Source: Paenibacillus cookii (lineage in GTDB: Bacteria; Bacillota; Bacilli; Paenibacillales; Paenibacillaceae). Taken from it: DNA of 64,000 nt. Location of the stretch: positions 62,001-126,000 of the forward strand of contig NZ_BORW01000012.1 of the NCBI RefSeq assembly GCF_018333375.1, given 5' to 3'. Positions within the stretch are counted from its first letter, which is position 1; every line of letters starts with the position of its first letter. Under the pieces are notes generated by a model. It had not been told where the DNA came from. It saw only the letters and a list, made by a program, of their open reading frames with translations, and ran no database searches. This document shows positions 34,530 through 43,695 of this stretch, in pieces. The position numbers were made by a program, and so were the translations under genes.

Positions 34530-35372
34530 ATGCGAAAAACATGGACATGGGCCGCTTTGCTGCTGCTTGCGGGGGTGATGGCCGGATGCGGAACGGGTGC
34601 CGGCAAAACGGCGGACTCGTCGAAGGAAGGCACCGCCGCGGCATCTTCGGGAGACGTCAAAAAAATCGTGGTCGGCACCGGGACGAATTTTCCGAAGGTA
34701 TGCTTTATCGACGAAAACGGCAAGCTGACCGGCTTTGACGTCGAACTGGTCCGGGAAATCGACAAGCGGCTGCCGCAATACGAATTCGAGCTGCAGACCC
34801 AGGAGTTCGCCAATCTCCTCCTCAGCCTGGAGACGAAAAAAATCGATTTTGTCGCGCACGAGATGGAAAAAAATCCGGAACGCGAACAAAAATATCTGTT
34901 CAACAAAGAGCCTTACGCCCACTGGCGGAACAAAATCATCGTGGCCAAAGACAATGATTCCATCCATTCGCTGGACGATTTGAAAGGCAAAAAGGTGCTG
35001 ACCGGAGCGACAAGCGCCGCAGCGCAAATTTTGGAGAACTACAACAAGAAAAACAACAACGCGATCAACATCGTGTATCAAAGCGGGGCGGCGCAGGATT
35101 CGGTAAGCCAGATCACAGGCGGACGCGTCGAAGCCACGATCGGCGCCGATTTCTCGCTGCCGCTGATCGATCCGCAGGGCAAGCTGAAAACGACCGGCGA
35201 GGACTTGTCCGATGCGGATATCCTGTTCGTTTTCCGCAAAAACGATCCGGAGGCGCAGAAGCTGGCGGACGACATCGACGGCGCCATCAAGGCATTGAAG
35301 ACGGACGGCACGCTGGGCAAACTCAGCAAGCAGTGGCTGGGCGACGACTTTACCGCCGATTCCAAGCCGTAA
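34530..35372 (+). CDS. Cystine/amino-acid ABC transporter substrate-binding lipoprotein
   Basis: A 280-residue lipoprotein. The signal peptide MRKTWTWAALLLLAGVMAGC ends at the lipobox cysteine (Cys20). The rest is a family-3 solute-binding protein: GTNFPKVCFIDENGKLTGFDVELVREI, then EFANLLLSLETKKIDFVAHEM. Similar proteins TcyJ and TcyK bind cystine and modified cysteines. Only one binding protein is present, where B. subtilis has two. AAGGGGATGAG precedes the ATG at 34530. First gene of a long operon. Confidence 0.88.
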   Translation: MRKTWTWAALLLLAGVMAGCGTGAGKTADSSKEGTAAASSGDVKKIVVGTGTNFPKVCFIDENGKLTGFDVELVREIDKRLPQYEFELQTQEFANLLLSLETKKIDFVAHEMEKNPEREQKYLFNKEPYAHWRNKIIVAKDNDSIHSLDDLKGKKVLTGATSAAAQILENYNKKNNNAINIVYQSGAAQDSVSQITGGRVEATIGADFSLPLIDPQGKLKTTGEDLSDADILFVFRKNDPEAQKLADDIDGAIKALKTDGTLGKLSKQWLGDDFTADSKP

Positions 35373-35414
35373 GCGGGGCTAAACATTGGCCGAGAGGCAG
35401 GAAGGAGGAAGCTC

Positions 35415-36200
35415 ATGGGAGCGCCGTTTGATTACACGTATATTTTCAGCTATTTTCCAAAGCTGCTGTCGACGCTGGGCATGACGCTGCTGATCGTGGC
35501 AGGTTCGCTTCTGGTAGGGATCGTCGTCTCTTTTCTCATCGCCCTTCCCCGTCTGTATCGGATTCCGGTGTTGAACGGGCTAGCCAGGGTCTACGTCTCC
35601 TTTTTCCGCGGGACCCCGATCTTGATCCAGCTGTTCCTGTTTTATTACGGCCTTCCCGAGATCCTAAAGCTGGTTCAGATCGACATGTCCAAAGCTCCGG
35701 TGCTCGTATTCGTCATTTTGACTTACGGCCTTCATACCAGCGCATTCATGTCGGAGACGATTCGGGCTTCGGTGACGGCGGTGGACCGGGGACAGGTGGA
35801 AGCGGCGTATGCCATTGGGATGAAGGGGTATCAGGCGTTCAGCCGGATCGTGCTGCCCCAGGCGCTTGCGATTGCGGTTCCGGTGTTCTCGAACCTTGTG
35901 ATCGCGCTGCTCAAGGACACGTCGCTCGCATTCACGCTGGGCGTGATGGAAATGACGGGCAAAGCAGACACGCTGGGGGCGCTGACGCAGCATTTCGTCG
36001 AAGCCTACATCTCGCTATCGCTGATTTATCTGGCCGTCAGCCTGACGCTGGAGAAGCTGCTGCGGATCGCGGAGCGCCGTTTGCTGCGGCATGAGCTGCC
36101 CGATCCTGCGGGGCAAAGACGGTTCCGGCTGCAAAGAAAACGCGGTTACCGGCGGCTGATCGCGGGCATCGGTTCAGGCAAAGGAGGAGCGGAAGCATGA
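35415..36200 (+). CDS. tcyL: Amino-acid ABC transporter permease (TcyL-like)
   Basis: A 261-residue inner membrane subunit with five to six helices. The EAA-type loop reads [24 protein letters not shown], where the ATPase docks. [18 protein letters not shown] is typical of the polar amino acid HisMQ family. AGGAGGAAG precedes the ATG. It overlaps the next permease gene by 4 bases (ATGA). The C-terminal basic extension of about 30 residues is unusual but not unprecedented. Confidence 0.87.
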   Translation: MGAPFDYTYIFSYFPKLLSTLGMTLLIVAGSLLVGIVVSFLIALPRLYRIPVLNGLARVYVSFFRGTPILIQLFLFYYGLPEILKLVQIDMSKAPVLVFVILTYGLHTSAFMSETIRASVTAVDRGQVEAAYAIGMKGYQAFSRIVLPQALAIAVPVFSNLVIALLKDTSLAFTLGVMEMTGKADTLGALTQHFVEAYISLSLIYLAVSLTLEKLLRIAERRLLRHELPDPAGQRRFRLQRKRGYRRLIAGIGSGKGGAEA

Positions 36201-36907
36201 AAATCGATCCTTCTTTTATCTGGACTGCTTTTACCCAGCTGCTGCCGTCGATTCCCACGACGCTGGCGATTACGGCCGTATCCGTTTCGTGCGGGTTTAT
36301 CATCGGCCTGATCGCAGCGCTGCTTCGGATCTACAAAGTCCCCGTCCTGGGGCAGATCGCATCCGGTTACGTGACCTTTATCCGCGGCACCCCGATGCTT
36401 ACGCATTTGCTGCTCATTTATTTCGGGCTGCCGATGCTGCTTGGCGCCGTGTCCGCCCAGTTCGGATGGAAGTTCCAACCGTCCTCGATCCCGATGATCG
36501 GTTTTGCTTTCATCTCCTTTTCCATAACGGCGGGGGCGTATATGTCGGAAGTGATCCGAGCGGGGCTGCTCGCGGTGAACCGGGGCCAGCTGGAAGCGGC
36601 CTATTCGATCGGGATGACGACGCCGCAGGCGCTGCGGCGGATCGTTTTCCCGCAGGCATTGGGCGCAAGCCTGCCGAACCTGTCCAATTCCGTCATCGGC
36701 ATGCTGCACGGCTCCACGCTTGCTTTTGCCGTATCCGTGGTGGAAATCAACGCGAAGGCGCAGATCGTGGCGTCGACCAACTGGAAGTTTTTCGAAGCCT
36801 ATTTGGCCGCGGCCGTCATTTTTTGGGGGCTGACGCTCTTGATCGAACGGCTGACCGCGGTCATCGAGAAACGAATCAATATGTACAATCGGGGGGGAGT
36901 GGCATGA
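36197..36907 (+). CDS. tcyM: Amino-acid ABC transporter permease (TcyM-like)
   Basis: A 236-residue permease of the HisMQ family. It has [19 protein letters not shown] near residue 57 and the EAA loop [24 protein letters not shown] near residue 130. The start overlaps the preceding gene by ATGA and the end overlaps the ATPase start in the same way, so the three are translationally coupled. It pairs with the product at 35415 to form the membrane channel. Confidence 0.88.
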   Translation: MKIDPSFIWTAFTQLLPSIPTTLAITAVSVSCGFIIGLIAALLRIYKVPVLGQIASGYVTFIRGTPMLTHLLLIYFGLPMLLGAVSAQFGWKFQPSSIPMIGFAFISFSITAGAYMSEVIRAGLLAVNRGQLEAAYSIGMTTPQALRRIVFPQALGASLPNLSNSVIGMLHGSTLAFAVSVVEINAKAQIVASTNWKFFEAYLAAAVIFWGLTLLIERLTAVIEKRINMYNRGGVA

Positions 36908-37656
36908 TCAAGCTGACCCGTATCACCAAGTCCTTCGGGCGCCAGCAAGTCTTGAAGGGCATCGACCTGACCGTGCAAAAAGGCGAGGTGGTCGTGATTC
37001 TGGGCCCCAGCGGTTCGGGGAAAACGACGCTCCTGCGCTGCGTGAACATGCTGGAAAAGCCGAACGACGGCGTGATCACGGTCGGGGATTACACCTTGGA
37101 CTGCAAACGTGCAGGCAAAAAGGACGTCTACCGGCTCCGCCAAAAATCGGCGATGGTGTTTCAGCAATACAATCTGTTCAAACATAAAACGGCGCTTGAA
37201 AACGTGATGGAAGGCCTTGTCGTCGTGAAAAAGCTGCCGAAAGAAGAAGCGAAAGCCCGCAGCATCGCGGTGCTGGAAAAGGTAGGGCTTGGCGGCAAGC
37301 TGGATGCTTACCCGAGCCAGCTTTCCGGCGGACAGCAGCAGCGGGTCGGGATTGCCCGGGCGCTGGCGCTCGAACCCGAAGTCATCCTGTTCGACGAACC
37401 GACGTCGGCGCTGGATCCGGAGCTGGTCGGCGAGGTGCTGGCCGTCATCCGGAAAATCGCGAAGGAAGGCATCACGATGATCGTCGTCACGCACGAGATG
37501 GGGTTTGCCCGGGACGTGGCGAATCACGTGGTGTTTATGGACGGGGGCGTCATCGTCGAGGAAGGCAAGCCGTCGGAGATTTTCAACCATCCCCGCGAGG
37601 AGCGGACGAAGCAATTTCTGCAGCGGATCACGCCGGAACTTAACTATAGCATTTAG
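36904..37656 (+). CDS. tcyN: Amino-acid ABC transporter ATP-binding protein (TcyN-like)
   Basis: A 250-residue ATPase: Walker [11 protein letters not shown]-loop VFQQYNLF, signature LSGGQQQR, Walker [16 protein letters not shown]-loop VTHEMGFA. This is the polar amino acid/GlnQ-TcyN class. The frame is open far upstream, but the ATG at 36904 overlaps the permease stop and gives the family start [12 protein letters not shown]. It energises uptake of cystine-like substrates. Confidence 0.9.
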   Translation: MIKLTRITKSFGRQQVLKGIDLTVQKGEVVVILGPSGSGKTTLLRCVNMLEKPNDGVITVGDYTLDCKRAGKKDVYRLRQKSAMVFQQYNLFKHKTALENVMEGLVVVKKLPKEEAKARSIAVLEKVGLGGKLDAYPSQLSGGQQQRVGIARALALEPEVILFDEPTSALDPELVGEVLAVIRKIAKEGITMIVVTHEMGFARDVANHVVFMDGGVIVEEGKPSEIFNHPREERTKQFLQRITPELNYSI

Positions 37657-37668
37657 GAGGACAAAACT

Positions 37669-38685
37669 ATGGCGATTACGATAAGCGTTCTCGATCAAAG
37701 CCCGATTTACCCGGGGGAAACGGGAGCCGAAGCCCTGGCGCGCACGGTGCTGCTGGCGCAGGAATCGGAGCGGCTTGGATTCCGTCGTTTCTGGGTGTCG
37801 GAGCACCATGATTCCGAGCAGCTGGCAGGCTCCTCCCCGGAGGTGCTGATCTCCTATCTGCTGGCCAAGACGAATCGCATCCGCATCGGCTCGGGCGGCG
37901 TCATGCTGCAGCATTACAGCCCGTACAAGGTGGCCGAAAACTTCAACGTGCTCGCCTCCCTGGCGCCGGGGCGCGTCGATCTTGGCATCGGTCGCGCGCC
38001 GGGCGGCTTGCCCCGCAGCACGCAGGCGCTGCAGCGCGGAAATGCCGATGCCGCCTCCTTGACGGACAAAATCGCCGAATTGGACGGCTATGTGCATAAC
38101 CGCCTGGCCCCGGACCATCCTTTGGCCGGGCTGAAAGCCGTCCCGCTGGCGGAGCGGCCCGCTGAAATTTATGTGCTGGGCGCCAGCGTCGGCAGCGCGG
38201 AAATCGCGGCCGGCCTTGGACTGCCGTATGTGTTCTCCTTGTTTATCAACGGGGATGAAAACGTGGCGCTCGAAGCGATCCGGAAATACCGGGAGGGCTT
38301 TAACGCCGAACGCGGAACCCGGCCGCAGGCGATTATAGCGCTTGCGGTGGTCGTAGCCGATACGGAGGAGGAAGCGGAGAGCCTGGTCGCCTCCCAGAAG
38401 CTGGTGAAGATCCATCTGTCCAGCGGCAAAACGCTGACGCTCGGCACCCGCGAGCAAGCGGAGGAATTCGGCCGGCAGGCCGGCGAGCCGTATACGATCG
38501 AGGAGCAGGAGCCGTTGATCACCAAAGGGACGAAGGCCTCCGTAAGAGCGAAGCTAGAGGCGCTGCAGCGGTCGTTCGGCGTGGATGAAATCATCGTGAC
38601 AAGCAACATCGCTCCGTTCGAGAAACGTCTCCGTTCCTTCGAACTGCTGGCCGAGGCCTTGAACGGGGCGGTTGCGGAGGTATAA
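37669..38685 (+). CDS. ytmO: LLM-class flavin-dependent oxidoreductase (YtmO-like)
   Basis: A 338-residue bacterial-luciferase-like enzyme: ISVLDQSPIYPGETGAEAL at the start, then FRRFWVSEHHD and APGRVDLGIGRAPGG. This start (LDQSPI) is typical of the MsnO8/YtmO group, found next to cystine ABC genes. A TAGGAGGAC site sits 7 bases before the ATG and 12 bases after tcyN. It probably uses reduced flavin for oxidative release of sulfur from a modified cysteine; the exact substrate is unknown. Confidence 0.87.
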   Translation: MAITISVLDQSPIYPGETGAEALARTVLLAQESERLGFRRFWVSEHHDSEQLAGSSPEVLISYLLAKTNRIRIGSGGVMLQHYSPYKVAENFNVLASLAPGRVDLGIGRAPGGLPRSTQALQRGNADAASLTDKIAELDGYVHNRLAPDHPLAGLKAVPLAERPAEIYVLGASVGSAEIAAGLGLPYVFSLFINGDENVALEAIRKYREGFNAERGTRPQAIIALAVVVADTEEEAESLVASQKLVKIHLSSGKTLTLGTREQAEEFGRQAGEPYTIEEQEPLITKGTKASVRAKLEALQRSFGVDEIIVTSNIAPFEKRLRSFELLAEALNGAVAEV

Positions 38686-38751
38686 AAATTCGGGTCGGGC
38701 ATGGCCTGCATTTGGCGATGGCTGCCGGCCTTCATTTTACAGGAGGTGGAA

Positions 38752-39936
38752 ATGATGACGGGACATCAACTGGAGCCGGTGGCCGAAACCGGTTATGACA
38801 AATTCATAAACATACGCCGGCGTTTGCACCAATATCCGGAGCTGTCGAACGAGGAGTTCGAAACGACGAAGTCGATCCGGGCATGGCTTGAGGAAGCGGA
38901 GATCCGCATCCTGGATTACCCCTTGGCGACAGGCGTCGTGGCCGAAGTCGGTGGCCGGAAGCCCGGACCCGTGATAGCGCTGCGCGCGGACATCGACGCG
39001 CTGCCGGTCCAGGAGGAGACGGGGCTGCCTTTTGCCTCCAAAATCCCCGGGAAAATGCATGCCTGCGGGCATGATTTCCATACCGCCGCGTTGATCGGAA
39101 CGGCGTATGCCCTGAAAGAAAAGGAAAACGAGCTGGAGGGAACGGTCAGGCTCATTTTTCAGCCGGCCGAGGAAAAAGCCAAGGGAGCCAAGCAGGTGAT
39201 CGACGCCGGGGCGCTCGAAGGGGTGCAGGCCATCTTCGGCATGCACAACAAGCCGGATTTGCCGGTCGGAACCGTCGGCATCAAAGGCGGGCCGCTCATG
39301 GCCGCCGCGGACGGCTTTGCCGTCGAAATCGAAGGGAAGGGCTCGCACGCGGCCGTTCCGGAGGCCGGGCTCGATCCGATCGTCACGGCCGCCCATGTCA
39401 TTACGGCGCTGCAGTCCGTCGTCAGCCGGAACGTGAGCGCCCTGCAGAGCGCGGTGATCAGCGTGACCCAGCTCCATAGCGGAGCGTCCTGGAACGTGAT
39501 CCCGGACCGGGCGGTGCTGGAAGGAACGATCCGGACGTTCGACGAGACGGTACGCGAACGGGTGCTGGAGCGCTTCAGCCAGGTGGTCGAAGGCGTGACG
39601 GCCGCTCTCGGCGCCAGCGCCGGCGTGCGCTGGATCGAGGGGCCGCCGCCGGTGAACAACGACGAGGCGCTGGCGGAACTCGGCCGGGAGGCGGCGGCCG
39701 CCGCCGGGCTTCGCGCCGTGGTCCCCGCGCCGTCGCCGGCAGGCGAAGATTTTGCCGTCTATCAGCGGAAGGTTCCGGGATTGTTCGTGTTCATGGGGAC
39801 GGCGGGTACGCAGGAGTGGCATCATCCGGCGTTTACGCTCGACGAAGCGGCGCTTCCGGTCAGCATCCGTTTTTTTGCCGAATTGGCCGAACGCGCATTG
39901 GCGCAGCTCCGAGCCGCCGGAGGTGAGCGGAGATAA
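38752..39936 (+). CDS. M20 family N-acyl amino acid amidohydrolase (YtnL/HipO-like)
   Basis: A 394-residue metallopeptidase-type deacylase. Metal ligands are seen in KMHACGHDFHTAALI (Cys and His), QPAEEKAKGAK (Glu pair) and the C-terminal EWHHPAFTLDE. The dimerisation lid domain lies at about 180-290. It should remove the acyl (for instance acetyl) group from N-acylated amino acids such as N-acetylcysteine derivatives. AGGAGG precedes ATGs at 38752 and 38755. A close role is played by ytnL in B. subtilis. Confidence 0.87.
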   Translation: MMTGHQLEPVAETGYDKFINIRRRLHQYPELSNEEFETTKSIRAWLEEAEIRILDYPLATGVVAEVGGRKPGPVIALRADIDALPVQEETGLPFASKIPGKMHACGHDFHTAALIGTAYALKEKENELEGTVRLIFQPAEEKAKGAKQVIDAGALEGVQAIFGMHNKPDLPVGTVGIKGGPLMAAADGFAVEIEGKGSHAAVPEAGLDPIVTAAHVITALQSVVSRNVSALQSAVISVTQLHSGASWNVIPDRAVLEGTIRTFDETVRERVLERFSQVVEGVTAALGASAGVRWIEGPPPVNNDEALAELGREAAAAAGLRAVVPAPSPAGEDFAVYQRKVPGLFVFMGTAGTQEWHHPAFTLDEAALPVSIRFFAELAERALAQLRAAGGERR

Positions 39937-39938
39937 CC

Positions 39939-41111
39939 ATGATCCAAAGCTATGACGTCATCATCGTCGGAGCGGGCTCCATGGGCATGAGCGCCGGTTA
40001 TCATCTGGCCAGGCGGGGCGTGCGGACGCTGCTGATCGATGCCTTCGACCCGCCGCACCGGGAAGGGAGCCATCATGGGGAACCCCGGTTGATCCGCCAT
40101 GCTTACGGAGGCCACCCCGTTTACACGGAACTGGCCGTTCATGCCCACCGGCTGTGGAACGAGCTTGAGGATCAGGCGGAAACCCAGCTTCTGGTGCAGT
40201 CCGGCGTCCTCAATATGGCGGACCCGAAGCTTCATAATTTTCATGGCCGCCTGGCGGAAGCCGCGAAACACGACGTTACCGCCGTCAAGCTGAATGCGGA
40301 CGAAGTTCGCAGGCGCTGGCCGGGTTTGGCGATTCCGGATCATTTCGAAGCGATGTTTGAGCCGGCGGCCGGGTACCTCCGCAGCGAAGCATGCGTCGAC
40401 GCCTACAAAAGGTTGGCGTTGGCCTACGGAGCCGAGCTGCTGACGCATTCGGCCGTTACCGGCATTACGGCCCGGAGAGGCAGCGTCGTGGTCCATACCC
40501 GAAACGGCAAATTTCACGGAGCCGCGGCGATTTTGACCGCAGGGGCATGGTTCGGAACGCTGGCACCGTTCATTTCCATCCCGGTGAGGGCGGTCCGCAA
40601 GACGGTCGGCTGGTTCGAAACCGCAGGTCCGGATTACAAGGTTGGGAGATTTCCGGGATTTACGCTGCATACGGAGGAAGGCGGGTTTTACGGCTTTCCG
40701 GATATCGGCGGGGCCGGGCTGAAAATCGGGCGGCATGACGCTGGAAGGGAGTGGAAGCCGGGTGAACCCTTCTTGCCCTTCGGAAGTTTTCCGGAAGACG
40801 AAGTGGATTTGCGCGCCGCCCTCGGGACATATATGCCCGGCGCGTCCGGGCGCCTGATCCAAGGCGCCGCATGCAAATACGAGCTTTCGCCGGACGAAGG
40901 GTTCATCATCGACAGGCACCCTCATTACCCGCATATTGTCGTCGCCGGGGGGTTTTCCGGGCACGGCTTCAAATTTTCGAGCGTCGTCGGCGAACTTTGT
41001 TCGAAGCTCGTCATGGACGAGGAACCGCCGTATGATCTGGGCCCGTTTGCGCTTTCGCGTTTTTCGGGGCAGGCAGCGCCTGCGCCAAGCTTTGCACAAG
41101 GAGGAGAATGA
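39939..41111 (+). CDS. FAD-dependent amine oxidase, sarcosine/N-methyltryptophan oxidase-like
   Basis: A 390-residue flavoenzyme of the MSOX/SolA family. The N-terminal dinucleotide fold reads DVIIVGAGSMGMSAGYHLARRG. The histidine- and glycine-rich loop EGSHHGEPRLIRHAY is family-typical. Cys312, in GAACKYELSPDEGFIID, occupies the position that binds FAD covalently in MSOX and SolA. It probably demethylates or oxidises a secondary amino acid. It starts 3 bases after the deacylase and ends 3 bases before the DinB gene, so it belongs to the operon; no such enzyme is in the B. subtilis ytm operon. Confidence 0.85.
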   Translation: MIQSYDVIIVGAGSMGMSAGYHLARRGVRTLLIDAFDPPHREGSHHGEPRLIRHAYGGHPVYTELAVHAHRLWNELEDQAETQLLVQSGVLNMADPKLHNFHGRLAEAAKHDVTAVKLNADEVRRRWPGLAIPDHFEAMFEPAAGYLRSEACVDAYKRLALAYGAELLTHSAVTGITARRGSVVVHTRNGKFHGAAAILTAGAWFGTLAPFISIPVRAVRKTVGWFETAGPDYKVGRFPGFTLHTEEGGFYGFPDIGGAGLKIGRHDAGREWKPGEPFLPFGSFPEDEVDLRAALGTYMPGASGRLIQGAACKYELSPDEGFIIDRHPHYPHIVVAGGFSGHGFKFSSVVGELCSKLVMDEEPPYDLGPFALSRFSGQAAPAPSFAQGGE

Positions 41112-41114
41112 AAC

Positions 41115-41594
41115 ATGAGCGAAGTGGATTTGGATGCTTTTTTGGACACCCATGGGCAGCTGGCCGAAGCGGTGGCCGGACTGAACGAGGAGCAGGCGAA
41201 ATGGAAGCCCGCGCCGCAAATCTGGAGCGTGCAGGAGGTGGCCTCGCATCTCGTCGATCACAGCTTCGTGATTTCGTTCCGGATCCGGGACATTTTGGCG
41301 GGGACGGCGGCAAGGCTGCCGGCGTTCGACCAGGATGCCTGGGTGAGCGGCCAACATTCGAACGAAGGGCGGCTGTCCGACATTTTGGATGCCTTTCACG
41401 CGATTTTGGAGTACAACGCTTTGCTGATCGGACGGTTGAGCGAAGAAGAGCTGGAAAAGACCGGGGTCAACTTTAAAGGGGAGAGCGTCAGCATCAAGGC
41501 GATCATTCGCGGCTTCGTCCGTCATGTTCAAGGCCATCTCGGCCAGATCGAGCGGATTCGGCAGGCCGCTGCCCTTGCATTGGAAAAGGCATAA
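41115..41594 (+). CDS. DinB superfamily protein, possible thiol-dependent transferase
   Basis: A 159-residue four-helix-bundle protein of the DinB_2 type. The expected metal-binding histidine triad is present: His45 (VASHLVDH) and His137/His141 (RHVQGHLGQ). This superfamily includes bacillithiol S-transferases and mycothiol-dependent enzymes. Its place in the middle of a sulfur-salvage operon makes a thiol-transfer or thiol-isomerase role plausible, but this is an inference from context. AAGGAGGAG lies upstream, overlapping the previous gene's end. Confidence 0.82.
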   Translation: MSEVDLDAFLDTHGQLAEAVAGLNEEQAKWKPAPQIWSVQEVASHLVDHSFVISFRIRDILAGTAARLPAFDQDAWVSGQHSNEGRLSDILDAFHAILEYNALLIGRLSEEELEKTGVNFKGESVSIKAIIRGFVRHVQGHLGQIERIRQAAALALEKA

Positions 41595-41651
41595 GGAAGG
41601 GCTTTGGTTGGAGGACCCGTTTCAGGGGATTTTCAAAAGGGAGGAATAATC

Positions 41652-42989
41652 ATGGCAAAGCAAAAACAGTTGAAGCTGGGAGCTCTCCTGCACGGCGTCG
41701 GCGGAGGAACTTCGCTTTGGAGGCATCCGGACGTCGACCCGGCCGCAAGCGTCAATTTCGAACTGTACAAAAGCTGGGTCCGCAAGGCGGAAGAGGGCAA
41801 GCTGGACCTGATTTTTATCGCGGACGGCTTATACATTACCGAAAAATCGATTCCGCACTTCCTGAACCGCTTCGAGCCGATCACCCTCCTGAGCGCGCTT
41901 GCGGCCGTCAGCACGAACATCGGGCTTGTCGGCACCTTGTCCACTTCGTACAGCGAACCGTTTACGGTGGCCCGCCAGTTCGGTTCCCTCGACGTCATCA
42001 GCGGCGGGCGCGCCGGCTGGAACGTGGTCACCTCTCCGCTGGAAGGGTCTGCCCTCAATTACGGCAAAAAAGAACATCCGGATCACGACAAGCGTTACCG
42101 GATCGCCACGGAATTTCTCGAAGTGACGCGCGGCCTGTGGGATTCGTGGGAAGACGACGCGTTCGTTCGGAACAAGGAGACGGGCGTATTTTTCGACCGG
42201 GACAAAATGCATGAGCTGAACCATCAAGGGGAGTTTTTCTCCGTCAAAGGGCCTCTGAATATCGCCCGTTCCAAGCAGGGGGGCCCGGTTATCTTCCAAG
42301 CCGGTGCATCGGAGGTCGGAAAAAACTATGCCGCGAAGGAAGCGGACGCGATATTTGCGGGAGCCGAAAATTTGGAGGAAGCGCTGCGGTTTGCGCAGGA
42401 CGTCAAAGCCCGCGCCGCGGCTTTCGGCCGGAACCCGGACGACGTGCTGATTTTTCCCGGCATCGGACCGATCATCGGCCGCACGGAGGAAGAGGCGGAG
42501 CGCAAATATCAGGAGGTGGCGAGCCTCGTGACTATCGAAAATGCGCTCGACTATTTGGGGCGGTTTTTCGAGCATCATGACTTTTCGCAATATCCGCTGG
42601 ATGAGCCGTTTCCGGAGCTTGGGGATCTCGGCAAAAACAGCTTTCAGAGCGGCACGGACAAAATCAAACGGAACGCCAAGGAAAAAGGGCTTACGCTCCG
42701 GCAGGTGGCGCTCCAATCCGCAACGCCGCGCGGAAACTTCATCGGAACCGCGGAGCAGGTGGCCGATCGGATTCAGGAATGGTTCGAGGCCGGAGCAGCG
42801 GACGGATTCATGATCACGGCCGCCGTGCCGCGCGGGCTGGAGGATTTCGTGGATCAGGTGGTGCCGATCCTGCGGGAACGCGGATTGTTCAGAACGGAAT
42901 ACGAAAGCGACACGCTTAGGGGAAATCTCGGGCTTGCGGTGCCGGAGAACCGGTATACGAAAGCCAGAGCGGAAGCCGTCCGTTCCTGA
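41652..42989 (+). CDS. FMN-dependent monooxygenase, NtaA/SnaA/DszA family (YtnJ-like)
   Basis: A 445-residue luciferase-superfamily monooxygenase. [23 protein letters not shown] at the start, [20 protein letters not shown] and the conserved [13 protein letters not shown] segment mark the NtaA/SnaA/DszA group, which includes YtnJ. It uses FMNH2 and oxygen to cleave C-N or C-S bonds. GGGAGGAAT lies about 9 bases before the ATG at 41652; an upstream in-frame start is not supported. Next to an FMN reductase gene, which should supply FMNH2. Confidence 0.88.
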   Translation: MAKQKQLKLGALLHGVGGGTSLWRHPDVDPAASVNFELYKSWVRKAEEGKLDLIFIADGLYITEKSIPHFLNRFEPITLLSALAAVSTNIGLVGTLSTSYSEPFTVARQFGSLDVISGGRAGWNVVTSPLEGSALNYGKKEHPDHDKRYRIATEFLEVTRGLWDSWEDDAFVRNKETGVFFDRDKMHELNHQGEFFSVKGPLNIARSKQGGPVIFQAGASEVGKNYAAKEADAIFAGAENLEEALRFAQDVKARAAAFGRNPDDVLIFPGIGPIIGRTEEEAERKYQEVASLVTIENALDYLGRFFEHHDFSQYPLDEPFPELGDLGKNSFQSGTDKIKRNAKEKGLTLRQVALQSATPRGNFIGTAEQVADRIQEWFEAGAADGFMITAAVPRGLEDFVDQVVPILRERGLFRTEYESDTLRGNLGLAVPENRYTKARAEAVRS

Positions 42990-43052
42990 ACCGCGGCAAC
43001 CCTATCAAGCGAAGAGTGACGGACGCAATAGTTCAACCTAAGGAGGATGAAG

Positions 43053-43625
43053 ATGACTAAAATCGCTGTGATTGCAGGCAGTCCATCAAACGGATCCCGG
43101 TTATTCGGTTTGATTCAACATGCTACGGACCGGTTGGCCCGGGCGGGGTATGACGTCGATTTGATCTCCGCCGCGGACCTTCCGGCCGAAGAGCTGCTAA
43201 GGGCAAATTTCAACAGTCCCGCCATTCAAGAGGCGCTTTCCTCCGTCGACGAGGCAGACGCCGTGATCATTGCCAGCCCGGTGTTTAAAGCTTCCTATTC
43301 GGGGGCGCTGAAGACCGTTTTGGACCTTGTGCCGCAAAAGGGCTTCCAGGGCAAAATCGTACTGCCGCTATTTATCGGCGGGACGATCGCGCATCTGCTG
43401 GCCGTCGATTATGCGCTGAAGCCGGTCGTGGCCGCGCTTGGTGGCACGAATATCCTGGGCGGCGTATTCGCCGTCGACGGGTGGGTCAGCCGCACCGAAC
43501 ACGGGGGATACGAGCTGACCGAACAGCTGCGGGAACGGTTGGATGCGGCCATCGGCGACCTGATCGACGAGCTTGGGCATTATGCCTCTGCTCCGAATCG
43601 GACCGAGCAGGGGCAGGCGGTATGA
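43053..43625 (+). CDS. NAD(P)H-dependent FMN reductase (SsuE-like)
   Basis: A 190-residue flavodoxin-fold reductase: IAVIAGSPSNGSRL (FMN phosphate-binding loop), ADAVIIASPVFKASYSGALKTVLD, and the SsuE-like tail around PLFIGGTIAHLLAVDYALKPV. It provides reduced FMN to the luciferase-like monooxygenases at 37669, 41652 and 43696. The ATG at 43047 lies within the AGGAGG site, so 43053 is the better start. It is in the operon. Confidence 0.88.
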   Translation: MTKIAVIAGSPSNGSRLFGLIQHATDRLARAGYDVDLISAADLPAEELLRANFNSPAIQEALSSVDEADAVIIASPVFKASYSGALKTVLDLVPQKGFQGKIVLPLFIGGTIAHLLAVDYALKPVVAALGGTNILGGVFAVDGWVSRTEHGGYELTEQLRERLDAAIGDLIDELGHYASAPNRTEQGQAV

Positions 43626-43695
43626 CGGCGCCGGGTTTTTATGCCGTTTGGGGATACGGCCAGAAGTGTTCCGGCCTTAAGGGGGCAGGGATCTC

